Source of the DNA: HGM10766 sp900757295
Lineage (GTDB): Bacteria > Bacillota_I > Bacilli_A > RF39 > UBA660
Direction of reading: 5' to 3'
Length of the DNA: 64,000 nucleotides
Assembly: GCA_025992315.1 (NCBI GenBank)
Contig: DAJPHG010000001.1
Span: 1,127,767 to 1,191,766 of the forward strand
Part shown: one piece after another, positions 7,454 to 16,381 of the stretch
Position numbering within the stretch: the first letter of the stretch is position 1
Layout of the letters: every line of letters begins with the position of its first letter
Translations under genes and position numbers: made by a program
Notes under the pieces: generated by a model
Told to the model about the DNA's origin: nothing
Databases searched by the model: none
What the model saw: only the letters and a program-made list of their open reading frames with translations

Positions 7454-8743
7454 TTAAGAATGAATTAAGCAATCATTTAAAGTTCCATAAACATCATTTT
7501 GACATATTTTTGTTATTTTTACGTTATAAAATTGATTATTTTCTAATTTTTGAGCAATTTTTACTTTCAGATAATTAGATGTATGACCAATACTATATTT
7601 GCCATCATATTGTTCAATTAATACTTCCATATCTTGATTAATAAACTTTTCATAATATTTTTCTTCTAATTCTAAAGACAATTTTAGCATTTCATGGACT
7701 CTTTCTTTTTTAGTTTTATTATCTATATGATTAGGTAATTTCTCTGCTTTAGTATTACTTCTTAAAGAAAAAGGAAAGACATGAATTTTACTAAAATTAA
7801 TTAGTTTACAAAACTCTTTAGATTCTTTAAATAATTCTTCAGTTTCTCCAGGAAAACCTACGATTAAATCAGTAGTCAAACTAATATCTGGTCTTACAGC
7901 TCTTATTTGATTTACAATTTCTAAAAATTTTTCTTTTAAATAACGACGATTCATTAATTTTAATATAGTATTACTACCCGATTGCAAAGGAATATGTAAG
8001 TGATTACATACTTTAGGATTATTTTTTAGCATATCCAAGAACTTTTCAGTTATTTCTAATATTTCTATAGATGATATTCTAATTCTTTTAATATTTTCTA
8101 TTTTGCTCATTTCATTTATTAGATCTACTAAATCTTTACCATTGCTATTATAAGTTCCGGTGTGAATACCAGTTAATACAATTTCTTGATGATATTTAGC
8201 AAGTTCTTGGGCTTCGTTTATAGCTTTATCGAAATCTTTGCATCTTAAATTACCACGCATGTAAGGAATAATACAATAAGAACAATAGTTATTACACCCA
8301 TCCTGTATTTTTATAAATGCTCTAGTTTGACCCGTAAATTTTTTGATTTGCATATCTTCAAAATCTAAATCTTGCATATTAGAAAAATTAATATATTTTT
8401 CATGATTCATTTTATAATTTAAAACTAACTCTACTATTTTACTTTTATCTTGATTTCCTATTAATATATCTATTCCTAAGCTTTCTAAATCTACTTGATG
8501 ATTTTGGCTCATACATCCACATACTACTAAAATACATGATGGATTATCTCTTTTAATATCTCTTATAGACTTCTTTGATTTATTATCTGCATTATTAGTA
8601 ACACTACATGTATTTACTACTACGACATCAGCTATTTTATAATCATCAACAATATTAAATTTTTTTTCTAAAAATTTTTCTTTTATTATTTCACTTTCAT
8701 AAGTATTTACTTTACACCCAAATGTAATTATATTTACATCCAT
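7454..8743 (-). CDS. mtaB: tRNA (t6A37) methylthiotransferase MtaB
   Basis: A radical-SAM enzyme that adds a methylthio group to t6A at position 37 of ANN-decoding tRNAs. N-terminal UPF0004 domain with its three cluster cysteines (TFGCKVN, NTCSVTN and CGCMSQ). The second cluster motif, GCNNYCSYCIIPYMRGN, lies near residue 150, and a TRAM-like domain closes the protein. GCKVN marks the MtaB group rather than MiaB (GCQMN). The 429 aa length is typical. GGTGGTGA precedes the ATG, directly after the terminator of the upstream gene. Confidence 0.93.
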   Translation of the reverse strand: MDVNIITFGCKVNTYESEIIKEKFLEKKFNIVDDYKIADVVVVNTCSVTNNADNKSKKSIRDIKRDNPSCILVVCGCMSQNHQVDLESLGIDILIGNQDKSKIVELVLNYKMNHEKYINFSNMQDLDFEDMQIKKFTGQTRAFIKIQDGCNNYCSYCIIPYMRGNLRCKDFDKAINEAQELAKYHQEIVLTGIHTGTYNSNGKDLVDLINEMSKIENIKRIRISSIEILEITEKFLDMLKNNPKVCNHLHIPLQSGSNTILKLMNRRYLKEKFLEIVNQIRAVRPDISLTTDLIVGFPGETEELFKESKEFCKLINFSKIHVFPFSLRSNTKAEKLPNHIDNKTKKERVHEMLKLSLELEEKYYEKFINQDMEVLIEQYDGKYSIGHTSNYLKVKIAQKLENNQFYNVKITKICQNDVYGTLNDCLIHS

Positions 8744-8755
8744 AATTTCACCACC

Positions 8756-8778
8756 AAAAAAAGACTTTTCGAGTCTTT
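8756..8778 (-). terminator. Terminator between the upstream membrane protein gene and mtaB
   Basis: Minus-strand stem AAAGACT / AGTCTTT with a five-base loop, then a T run; it lies only a few bases before the mtaB ribosome site. Confidence 0.75.
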
Positions 8779-9265
8779 ATGATAACATATTTTTTAAGTT
8801 TTTTAAAGCTTCTAAGAAAGCTTCCTCTTTTTCATAACTTATAATATTTACTTTAGTGTCAGAACTATTCTTGTCATATTTAGCAATATTATCTAAATCT
8901 ACTTGTTTTACAGTTACGCCGGCATCTTGTTTTTCCTCTTTGTAATTTATTTTCATTGAGTTATTACTTCTAACTAATTCATCATAACTTATGATAGCTT
9001 TTTCTTCTTGTTCTTGTTCATATGGAGTTAGATTTATATTTACAGCTCTTGGAGCTTCTTCTATTTGTTTAGTAATTTCCTTTAAATCTAGCATATCATT
9101 TACTTCTCTTTCATCATCATAATCTTCTTCTAAAGTACTAATTTTATAGATATATATAACAGAAATAATTAATATAATAAAGGTCATTAAAGCTATTAAA
9201 ACGATCATATCAACTATAGTTAAATCTCCAATTATATTAATAAGTCCGATTAATAAATTTTTCAT
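8777..9265 (-). CDS. Hypothetical membrane-anchored acidic protein
   Basis: 162 aa from the ATG at 9263-9265, chosen because AGGTGAAGAAT precedes it; an in-frame start 17 codons upstream has no such site. One or two hydrophobic helices occupy about residues 3-38 (MIVLIALMTFIILIISVIYIY). An acidic, Lys/Glu-rich cytoplasmic domain with a helical C-terminus (EEAFLEALKNLKNML) follows. No family is recognised. Its terminator separates it from mtaB. Confidence 0.55.
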   Translation of the reverse strand: MKNLLIGLINIIGDLTIVDMIVLIALMTFIILIISVIYIYKISTLEEDYDDEREVNDMLDLKEITKQIEEAPRAVNINLTPYEQEQEEKAIISYDELVRSNNSMKINYKEEKQDAGVTVKQVDLDNIAKYDKNSSDTKVNIISYEKEEAFLEALKNLKNMLS

Positions 9266-9361
9266 ATTCTTCACCTGCAAGCTTATTATAGCAAGTGTAT
9301 ATGTCGTTGTAAACATAAAATGTAAATTTGTACTTTATAGTTGTAAAATACTGTGTAAATA

Positions 9362-9387
9362 AATAAGAAGATTTACATCTTCTTATT
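9362..9387 (-). terminator. Terminator of surface protein A
   Basis: Perfect 11-base stem AATAAGAAGAT / ATCTTCTTATT with a four-base loop; the following T run is interrupted. Confidence 0.65.
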
Positions 9388-11332
9388 CTACTACATATGG
9401 ATTAGATTTACTTCCATCTCCACTTGTTATTTGTATATCTGATTTTAAATTTATTACTGGGCGTAAAAAACTTGTGTTATGATATTGACCAGCAATAGAA
9501 CCTGTAAACCCAATATTAAATAAAGTTCCTGATACAGTACTACTTCCTAGTGACATTGTTATCAAAGAATATGATTGAGTCAAATAATTTGTTTCATTAG
9601 ATTTAGAATAAGGAAAAAGTGCACCTAAGCCTGCCATATTAGCTTCATCTGCAGAAAGCAAACCTATTTTTAATTTATAAGCCCCTCCAGAAGTTGATTG
9701 AGTTTCTGGACATTTTAATATTGGCTTATTTGTATCATGCAATCTTTTATATGCACCATAATATATTCGATCATCACTGGAATATACAAATGATGTATCA
9801 TTACAATATCTGCTTTCTACTATTTTATCATCATATGTGACTAAAGTATTTTCATACCAAGTTTGCAAATTCTTTTTAGCTGGGCTAGCTATACCAACAT
9901 TATTATCACATGGATTAGAAGAATTACATATCCTTTCATTATTACGTGTATAAAACATTGAAATGCTTCTTTTAGTAGTAAGTCCTTCTAAAATTAATCT
10001 AATTGAACCATCTCCATTTATTCTTACTATCCTCCATAAGTTATTAGCAAATGAGACATAATTATTATCTATCTTTCCTCTAAAATAATAACTTTCTCCA
10101 TCATCATCTTCTGCTTTATACATTCCACTTTGTGAATATATTTTGCTTGTCTTATTGCTTTCATATAAAATTGCTTTTGTTAATTTATTATAATTACCTT
10201 TACTTGTATAAGTATCTACATTATTTACTGTAGTATCTGTAACACTATTTATTTTATACATTGTACTACATTTACTAGTTGTATTATTACATGTATATTT
10301 TCCTATATCTGATTGATTATAGCTTTTTACTTCACTTGGATTATCTAAAATATAATATCCTGTTTCTTGATCTATATGATAGTTATCTGATACTATTTTA
10401 TCTGCATCACTTGTATAACTTACACTTTGATTTTCTGTTATTACTTGATCATAATTATTTTCTGCATCAGTTTCTTCTACTTCCAATATTTTAATCATTG
10501 TTGAACAAATACTATGATCATTACCTTCATACACATTTAGACAAATAAATCTATTTATTACACTTTTATCAAATTTTTCTATATTTACATCTCTAAGGAT
10601 AAATTGAGCAGTTTTTGGCTCAAATTCATAAGTCTTTCCAAATGAGAATTCTTTACTTTTTAAATATGTAGCTAATCCCTTAGTATCTGCCTCATTTTTT
10701 TGCACTTCTTCATATAAATATACTGGATCACCAGTAGTAAAATCTGGTTCATTTGTATTTATTGATCTAGCTAGTACTTTTGCTTGTAAATAATTACTAC
10801 TATCTATTCCGTTTATTTGTACCTTTCCACTAAATGTCTTATTTTGATTTTCATTTTGATCATCACCAGTCTCTTTAAATGTTAGTTTTAATTTATATGT
10901 TTGCTTTTCTCCTTTGTTTATTACTACTGCTGGTAATATTACTTCATCTATACTTGGTGCTTCTGTTTCATTTAAAATAATTGTTCCATCTTGTTCTAGA
11001 GTATAAATTAGCTCATCTTTAGATACAAAATCATTATATACTTCTTTCATGTCTAATTCATAGGTTGTTGTTAATGTTCCAGTATTTTCCACACTAAATT
11101 CTACTTCTTTTGTTGCTCCTGGTAACATATTACTTGCGTTTAATTCTTGAGTTCCATCTAGTTTTAAACTCATTATTCCTGCATATACTTGAGTGTTTTT
11201 TGCTTCATCATTTCCTATTACTTTTGCTGTAAAATAAGCATAGGTTGTTCCTACAACTAATACTAGCATAAATGCTAGTACACTAAACATTACTATTTGT
11301 TTAGTTTTTATCTTTTTTAATTTCTCTACCAT
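9383..11332 (-). CDS. Surface protein A: SipW-type signal, Cys-pair modules, DUF6273-like C-terminus
   Basis: 649 aa. The N-terminus (MVEKLKK, a helix at about 13-30, then GTTYAYFTA) matches SipW-dependent signals of TasA/camelysin proteins, and a TasA-like beta domain follows to about residue 180. The middle carries two modules of the type GKYTCNNTTSKCSTMYKI; the first is degenerate. The C-terminal 240 residues contain FANNLWRIVRINGDGSIRL, LKIGLLSADE and FLRPVINLKSD, resembling DUF6273-type extracellular domains (family from memory). Paralogs lie at 17693, 26981 and 29061. The first 180 residues are nearly identical to the 17693 copy. Transcription starts from a poly-G spacer promoter. Function unknown; a surface adhesin or matrix role is inferred. 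Confidence 0.8.
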   Translation of the reverse strand: MVEKLKKIKTKQIVMFSVLAFMLVLVVGTTYAYFTAKVIGNDEAKNTQVYAGIMSLKLDGTQELNASNMLPGATKEVEFSVENTGTLTTTYELDMKEVYNDFVSKDELIYTLEQDGTIILNETEAPSIDEVILPAVVINKGEKQTYKLKLTFKETGDDQNENQNKTFSGKVQINGIDSSNYLQAKVLARSINTNEPDFTTGDPVYLYEEVQKNEADTKGLATYLKSKEFSFGKTYEFEPKTAQFILRDVNIEKFDKSVINRFICLNVYEGNDHSICSTMIKILEVEETDAENNYDQVITENQSVSYTSDADKIVSDNYHIDQETGYYILDNPSEVKSYNQSDIGKYTCNNTTSKCSTMYKINSVTDTTVNNVDTYTSKGNYNKLTKAILYESNKTSKIYSQSGMYKAEDDDGESYYFRGKIDNNYVSFANNLWRIVRINGDGSIRLILEGLTTKRSISMFYTRNNERICNSSNPCDNNVGIASPAKKNLQTWYENTLVTYDDKIVESRYCNDTSFVYSSDDRIYYGAYKRLHDTNKPILKCPETQSTSGGAYKLKIGLLSADEANMAGLGALFPYSKSNETNYLTQSYSLITMSLGSSTVSGTLFNIGFTGSIAGQYHNTSFLRPVINLKSDIQITSGDGSKSNPYVVE

Positions 11333-11374
11333 ATTACTACTCCCTCTATTTTTATCTATAGTAATATGATACCA
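11100..11374 (-). repeat. 5' block shared with surface protein B (copy 1)
   Basis: From the -10 element through the leader and about the first 80 codons, this block is nearly identical base for base to 19485-19756. It includes the AGAGGGAG ribosome site and the MVEKLKK start. Such identity in otherwise divergent genes suggests recent duplication or gene conversion. Confidence 0.8.
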
Positions 11375-11397
11375 CCCCCCCCCCGATTTATTGTCAA
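11366..11397 (-). promoter_or_regulatory. Poly-G spacer promoter of surface protein A (probable phase-variable switch)
   Basis: On the minus strand, consensus TTGACA (11392-11397) is followed by ATAATC-type sequence, a run of ten G (11375-11384), then TGG and TATCAT (11366-11371). The spacer is 20 bases; 17 is optimal. TGG before TATCAT is an extended -10 and may allow basal activity. Slippage of the G run would change spacing and thus promoter strength. Confidence 0.75.
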
Positions 11398-11399
11398 CT

Positions 11400-11424
11400 A
11401 AAAAAAGGAAGTATTCACTTCCTT
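11400..11424 (-). terminator. Terminator of the single-module propeller gene
   Basis: Minus-strand stem AAGGAAGT / ACTTCCTT with a four-base loop and seven T residues. It ends directly before the TTGACA of the next promoter. Confidence 0.85.
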
Positions 11425-12391
11425 ATAAATTATAACTATATTTTTTATCTCCAACAACTAAATCAATTGAATTAGTTTCTTGATTAAAAGTACTATCAAA
11501 AGCTTTATTATAATTATTATTATCTAATTTAATATCATCACTAATTTTTTTATCATTAATATAATCATATACATATAAATTATTATTTTTATCAACTATA
11601 TTAATATATTTATTAGTAAAACTTATATAATTAAAACCATTAATATCTAACTTTCTTTGGCCATAGTAATCATATAAATAATATGTATCTTCTGATTTTA
11701 CTCCAATTAAAACATCATTATAGGATGCTATTTCATTTGATAAAGGATTACTAATCAAATCATTTTCTTTATCAACTATATACCAAATCCCATCTTTTTT
11801 AACTACATAATTATCACTATTTAAAAGATTAGTAGAAGAATCAATATTATCAATAAGACCAATAAAATCATATTGGAAATCAATAATAGTTTCAATAGTT
11901 TCACCTATTTTAACTACTCCCCATTTATTATTAGACATTACAATATAAAGATCATCTTGCATCATATTATTATAATTCTTTACTTTTTCATATTCTACTA
12001 TTATTTTTTTATTAGCAATATCATATAATTTATATTTATTTTCATCATTGATAAATATAAATCTATTATTAACTATATTAAAGTCTTGGCTTTTAGTGTT
12101 TAAATAATCTATTGAATAATCTGTATCATCAATTATACTTTTGCCATAAGAACATTTAGTACTTACGCAATTATAAGTTCCTAATAAGTTATTATCAGAA
12201 TCATAAAAATATAATGTTCCATCTTTATATTTTTCATTAGAAGAAATATTACTATTATTAGACAAGTCAGTATCAGTTTTATCCGTTAGTACATTGGCAA
12301 AATTTAAATATATTCCTAAAAGACTTAAGGGAAGAAAAATAATTAATAGAACAATTATGATTACTAATATACTTTTATTTTCTTTTTGCAT
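11423..12391 (-). CDS. Membrane-anchored WG-repeat-like protein, one module
   Basis: 322 aa: a short cytosolic tail, one hydrophobic helix (about 7-30), then an extracytoplasmic region of about 270 residues. It begins with YKDGTLYFYDSDNNLLGTY and contains short beta-strand repeats with KWGVVKI, resembling WG/KYG-type propeller repeats. A Cys pair (NCVSTKCSYG) is conserved in the neighbour. It equals one module of the 698-aa protein encoded eight bases upstream, so the pair looks like a tandem duplication within one operon. The role is unknown. Confidence 0.65.
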   Translation of the reverse strand: MQKENKSILVIIIVLLIIFLPLSLLGIYLNFANVLTDKTDTDLSNNSNISSNEKYKDGTLYFYDSDNNLLGTYNCVSTKCSYGKSIIDDTDYSIDYLNTKSQDFNIVNNRFIFINDENKYKLYDIANKKIIVEYEKVKNYNNMMQDDLYIVMSNNKWGVVKIGETIETIIDFQYDFIGLIDNIDSSTNLLNSDNYVVKKDGIWYIVDKENDLISNPLSNEIASYNDVLIGVKSEDTYYLYDYYGQRKLDINGFNYISFTNKYINIVDKNNNLYVYDYINDKKISDDIKLDNNNYNKAFDSTFNQETNSIDLVVGDKKYSYNL

Positions 12392-12399
12392 ATTATCAC

Positions 12400-14496
12400 C
12401 TAATTAATACGTTTTTTAGTTGTTAAATCATAAACGAAGTCTTTTGTTTTTTCTTTTTTGGTATTTTGAGATGTTGCTGCAGTTATTGTTAATTTATTAT
12501 TTTCCTTCTTAATACTAAATGCAGTTGCATAGCCTTCTTTAGCATTATAATATGTATCAGAACTTAATTTTAAAATTTCATTGATTAATATGTTATTTTT
12601 ATAATCTTTTATTGTTAATTGATTTGAATCATCTACTAAAGCAACTAAATTATCATAAAGTTCTACATATTTATAACCATCTTCAAATATTAATTTGCCA
12701 TTAAAATCATAAATATAATATTTATTTTTATTTAGTATTTTTACATAGTTTCCATTATAATTTCTAATTTGGCCATCAAATTCTTTAGTAACTTTATTAC
12801 CATTATAATCTAATAAGAAAGTTTTATTATCTTTTTTAGCTAAGAAATAATTTTTTAAATGTTCAATTTTATCATATTCAAAATTGTATAAAGCAGTAGC
12901 ACTAGATTCATTTATTTTTAGTACACCATATTTATTATTTTTATTTTTAGCAATTATATAACTAGCACTAGTAGCAAGCGGATAGATCTCAGTTTTAGTA
13001 GCATCACTTAAACTATCTATATTTTGATATGTCCCAATAACTTTTTCACTAACTAAGTCAACTAAGTTTACCAATTGACCATCTTGAATAAAGACAAATC
13101 TATTATTTAATATAGGAACTATTGTAGCTCCTGTTCTTACTTCATTTGTTTCATTATCATTTTCTGCAGTATTTGAAGCTAGTTTACAAATATCTAAAGT
13201 ACTCTTTTCATCTTGTAAATTATTAGCATTATTACATTTATAAGAATTTATCAATGTTGTTTTTGCTTCATCGCTATAAAAATAGATACTACCATTAAAG
13301 TAATTTATATATTTTAAATTTTTACTTACTAAACCGTCATTTAAATTTAAGTTAGTAGTTTCAACATTTCCATTATTATATACATTTATTGTTAAAGTTT
13401 TATCTTGTAATTCGTAAGTATAAGAATATTTTGTTTCTTCATCTACTTTTCTTTTAACTATAGTTTTTACATAATCATTATTATATAAAGTAATTCCATC
13501 TTCTAAATATTTTGTATTATCATAGCCAAATACCCTTAGTTTATTATTATCATCTATAGCTAAATAGTAATCATCTAATAAATCAATATATTTTAGTTGA
13601 TCTACTATTTTATTTCCTTGATAATCATATAAGATATATTTCTTTGTTGCATCCATTGTTTTAACATAATTATTATTATAATTTTTAATTTTTCCTGTTA
13701 ATGTTTTTGTAATATTATTGCCTTTTAAATCTATTAAGAAATATCCTTCATCTTGTTTAGCAACTATCTTACCTTCACTTAAATCTTTATTTTCTGTTAT
13801 CATTCCTAAATAATCATAATTAAATTTTAATTTAGTTTTCATCTTGTCACTGCTAAACTCTACTAAGCCGTATTTTTCATCATCATTTTTTAGAAATACT
13901 AGATTTTTATTTTCTAAATTATAAGTTTTTATACCTTTATATTTTCCTAAATCTTTTTTAGATTTAATATCATAAAGAGTTAACTCTTCATCTTTTTTGT
14001 TTTTATTATCAAATACAAGGACATATTTATTTTTGTATATTTTGCTTCTTATTTTATCTAATTCATTATTTTCATATTTTGTTTCATCAAAATCATCATC
14101 ATTTGTTTCATAGGCAACATAACATAAATTTTTATCTTTATTTTTGCATTCATATGAACCAATATCTTTGTTATTTACAACAAAATATAATGTACCATCT
14201 TCATAGCGATAGTTATCTTTAGCAACTATAATTTGTTTTTTTGAAATATCTTTAGTATTTCTACCAACTACTAAATATAATACTATACTAATAATTAAAA
14301 TTAAAACTAATACTGCAGATACAATAATAATTGTTTTTTGTTTGTTACTTAAATTATCAAAGTTTTCTTTAAATCTTTTAAATATGTTAGGTTTTTTTTC
14401 ATATTCTTCTATTTGATTTGATAGTTCTTTTTCGTCTTTTGAGTCTGCATCAAAATCTAAAACCTCAATTTGTTCTTCCTCTTTATTCTTTTTCAT
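12400..14496 (-). CDS. Membrane-anchored WG-repeat-like protein, two modules
   Basis: 698 aa: an acidic cytosolic N-terminus (about 57 residues), one transmembrane helix (about 58-77), and two related modules of roughly 290 residues (about 95-385 and 395-690). Each starts with a line such as YEDGTLYFVVNN or FNGSIYFYSDEA, has a Cys-containing segment, a KYGLVEF or KYGVLKI motif, and repeated YDYQGN / YDFNGK strands. These suggest beta-propeller-like blades facing outside. It is first in an operon with the one-module paralog; TATACT near 14510 may be its -10. Function not recognised. Confidence 0.65.
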   Translation of the reverse strand: MKKNKEEEQIEVLDFDADSKDEKELSNQIEEYEKKPNIFKRFKENFDNLSNKQKTIIIVSAVLVLILIISIVLYLVVGRNTKDISKKQIIVAKDNYRYEDGTLYFVVNNKDIGSYECKNKDKNLCYVAYETNDDDFDETKYENNELDKIRSKIYKNKYVLVFDNKNKKDEELTLYDIKSKKDLGKYKGIKTYNLENKNLVFLKNDDEKYGLVEFSSDKMKTKLKFNYDYLGMITENKDLSEGKIVAKQDEGYFLIDLKGNNITKTLTGKIKNYNNNYVKTMDATKKYILYDYQGNKIVDQLKYIDLLDDYYLAIDDNNKLRVFGYDNTKYLEDGITLYNNDYVKTIVKRKVDEETKYSYTYELQDKTLTINVYNNGNVETTNLNLNDGLVSKNLKYINYFNGSIYFYSDEAKTTLINSYKCNNANNLQDEKSTLDICKLASNTAENDNETNEVRTGATIVPILNNRFVFIQDGQLVNLVDLVSEKVIGTYQNIDSLSDATKTEIYPLATSASYIIAKNKNNKYGVLKINESSATALYNFEYDKIEHLKNYFLAKKDNKTFLLDYNGNKVTKEFDGQIRNYNGNYVKILNKNKYYIYDFNGKLIFEDGYKYVELYDNLVALVDDSNQLTIKDYKNNILINEILKLSSDTYYNAKEGYATAFSIKKENNKLTITAATSQNTKKEKTKDFVYDLTTKKRIN

Positions 14497-14524
14497 ATTC
14501 TCACCTACTATATGTAAAAGTATA

Positions 14525-15151
14525 TCATAATTTATTATTTACTATCAAGTAAAGATCATTCTTATTTTCTAGAGATTTAACACTATTTAAATTATCATTT
14601 AAGCCCCATACAAAAACCTTTATATTTTTTTCTTTAAAACGAGAAATGATGCTATCATTTAATATATTTTTATAAAGTACTATAAAATCATACTGATCAT
14701 CAATATCACTATTTAAAATAAAATTTAAATAACCTAGTTTGCATTTAAGATTATACTTTCTTAGTTTTTTTATAACATTTTTACTAAAGCTCATAATGTA
14801 TATTTTTTTATTCTTATATTTATTTATTATTTTAACTAAATTATCTAAATTCATGTCAAAATTTTTTATTTCTATTAAAATTAGTTTATTAGTTTTTAAC
14901 TTTAAAACATCTTCTAATAAAGGAATGTTATATTTTTTTAATTCTTTACTTGTTTTATTTTTTACTAATCCTGATTTGTTAGTTACTCTATCTATAAAAC
15001 TATCATGAATGACAACTATTTTTTTATCTTTACTTTCTCTTATATCAAGTTCAAAACCTGCAAAGTATTTGTCATTAATAGCATTTGTAAATGCTTTTAT
15101 AGTATTCTCTTGATCTTTCTTTTTAAACCCACGATGAGCGATAAAATTCAT
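14525..15151 (-). CDS. Glycerophosphodiester phosphodiesterase
   Basis: Hydrolyses glycerophosphodiesters to glycerol-3-phosphate and an alcohol. The 208-residue protein opens with the GDPD motif IAHRGF, then QENTIKAF, ELDIRESKD and VIHDSFIDRVT, giving the catalytic His pair and metal-binding Glu/Asp residues. VLIEIKNF supplies the next acidic ligand. It is slightly shorter than the usual 240 aa but covers the TIM barrel. It has no signal peptide, so it acts in the cytoplasm. Its ribosome site lies inside the hairpin at 15157-15183. Confidence 0.9.
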   Translation of the reverse strand: MNFIAHRGFKKKDQENTIKAFTNAINDKYFAGFELDIRESKDKKIVVIHDSFIDRVTNKSGLVKNKTSKELKKYNIPLLEDVLKLKTNKLILIEIKNFDMNLDNLVKIINKYKNKKIYIMSFSKNVIKKLRKYNLKCKLGYLNFILNSDIDDQYDFIVLYKNILNDSIISRFKEKNIKVFVWGLNDNLNSVKSLENKNDLYLIVNNKL

Positions 15152-15156
15152 AATAA

Positions 15157-15183
15157 AACACCTAATATATTATATTAGATGTT
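15157..15183 (-). terminator. Long hairpin that includes the downstream ribosome site
   Basis: Minus-strand stem AACATCTAATAT / ATATTAGGTGTT (12 pairs, one G-T, three-base loop), then TTTTATT. It probably terminates the 15183 gene. Its 3' arm contains AGGTG, the ribosome site of the phosphodiesterase, so read-through RNA would hide that site. Confidence 0.65.
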
Positions 15184-15665
15184 TATTTTTTTGAAACTTT
15201 AAATTTACCAAACATTAATCTTCTTAATAAAAGAGTTAAAAATAACCAAGATATCACAATGATAATTAATATAAATTTCATATTTCTTTTTTTAGTGATT
15301 TTTAAATTTATAGAATTATTATTTAAAGAAGCGACTGACTCATTTTTTATTTTATTTACTAATATTTTATAGATCTGAATTTCTTCGTTATTGGAGATTT
15401 TAATTGTTACTGTATGATTTTTTTCTGTTATTAAATCATTATCTAAAATCTCAACTGTAGCATTATCATCTTCTAATGTATAATTAATATCTAGTTTTGT
15501 TACATCATCATCGATATCAATTGTATATGTATTGTTATTTTTATCAAATGATGGTGATAATTCTCCTTCTCCTACAGATAATTCACTTAGATAAGCACTG
15601 TTTTCAGCGAGTACTACGGGAATATTTATTAAAAAAATAGCAATTATTAAAAGAATTTTTTTCAT
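15183..15665 (-). CDS. Exported cadherin-like beta-sandwich protein with a C-terminal membrane anchor
   Basis: 160 aa: a signal peptide (about 1-20, ending VLAEN), one cadherin-like beta-sandwich domain (about 22-105; LSELSVGEGELSPSFDKNN and YTIDIDDDVTKLDINYT are typical of Pfam Cadherin-like, PF12733), a short linker, and a C-terminal hydrophobic helix (about 130-150) followed by RRLMFGKFKVSKK. That makes a small wall-facing membrane protein. AGGAGG precedes the ATG. The role is unknown; the domain usually mediates surface adhesion or sits in modular wall proteins. Confidence 0.7.
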   Translation of the reverse strand: MKKILLIIAIFLINIPVVLAENSAYLSELSVGEGELSPSFDKNNNTYTIDIDDDVTKLDINYTLEDDNATVEILDNDLITEKNHTVTIKISNNEEIQIYKILVNKIKNESVASLNNNSINLKITKKRNMKFILIIIVISWLFLTLLLRRLMFGKFKVSKK

Positions 15666-15710
15666 GATTCCTCCTAATTACTATTTTTTACTTATTTTTT
15701 TCTAATATAC

Positions 15711-16379
15711 TTATTTTTTTCTAACTAATTTATAAATTTCATTATGAATATCGTCTATAGATCTTAAAGTGTTATTTTCTTCACAATTAACTTTATTCCA
15801 AGATAAATAGTCAGCTATAAAATTAGCATTATCATATACTTTTTTCATAAATTCTAAATTACTTTCATGAATATCATTGTCTATGCCATCATTTTGATTT
15901 CGTTTAGTACGCATTTTAGTAACTAATTCAAATGGTGCAGTTAAGAATATTACATCATCTGGTTCTTGTAAACCAAGTTTATTATATTCATAGTCTATTA
16001 CCCAATTTATAAATTTTTTCTTTTCTTCTAAATCATCTATTAAAGCAGATTGATAAATTAAACTAGATGTTGTGTATCTATCAAATAAAATAGTTTTACC
16101 TGTTTCATATTCTTGCTTTAAATTTTTTTCCCAAGTAATTATTCTATCATTAGCATATAAAGATGTTACAAAATATGGCGAAAGTTCATTTAATGATCCA
16201 TATTTACCCTCTAGATATTCTTCTACTCCTACAGCTTGTGATTCTCCATATGATGGGAAATGATGATTAATTAATTCTATATTATCTTCTTGCAAATGAT
16301 TAATAAGCTTTGAAAATTGAGTAGATTTTCCAATTCCATCACAAGCTCCTTCTATTACAATTATTTTACCTTTTTCCAT
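15711..16379 (-). CDS. tmk: Thymidylate kinase
   Basis: Phosphorylates dTMP to dTDP for DNA synthesis. The P-loop is GACDGIGKST at about residues 11-20; FDRYTTSSLIYQSA carries the DR(Y/H) motif and substrate-binding residues. The 222 aa length is normal. GACDG replaces the more common GxDG(A/S)GKST spelling but keeps the lysine. Its start lies two bases after the stop of the ThyX-like gene, so dTMP production and use appear coupled in one transcript. Confidence 0.88.
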   Translation of the reverse strand: MEKGKIIVIEGACDGIGKSTQFSKLINHLQEDNIELINHHFPSYGESQAVGVEEYLEGKYGSLNELSPYFVTSLYANDRIITWEKNLKQEYETGKTILFDRYTTSSLIYQSALIDDLEEKKKFINWVIDYEYNKLGLQEPDDVIFLTAPFELVTKMRTKRNQNDGIDNDIHESNLEFMKKVYDNANFIADYLSWNKVNCEENNTLRSIDDIHNEIYKLVRKK

Positions 16380-16381
16380 TA

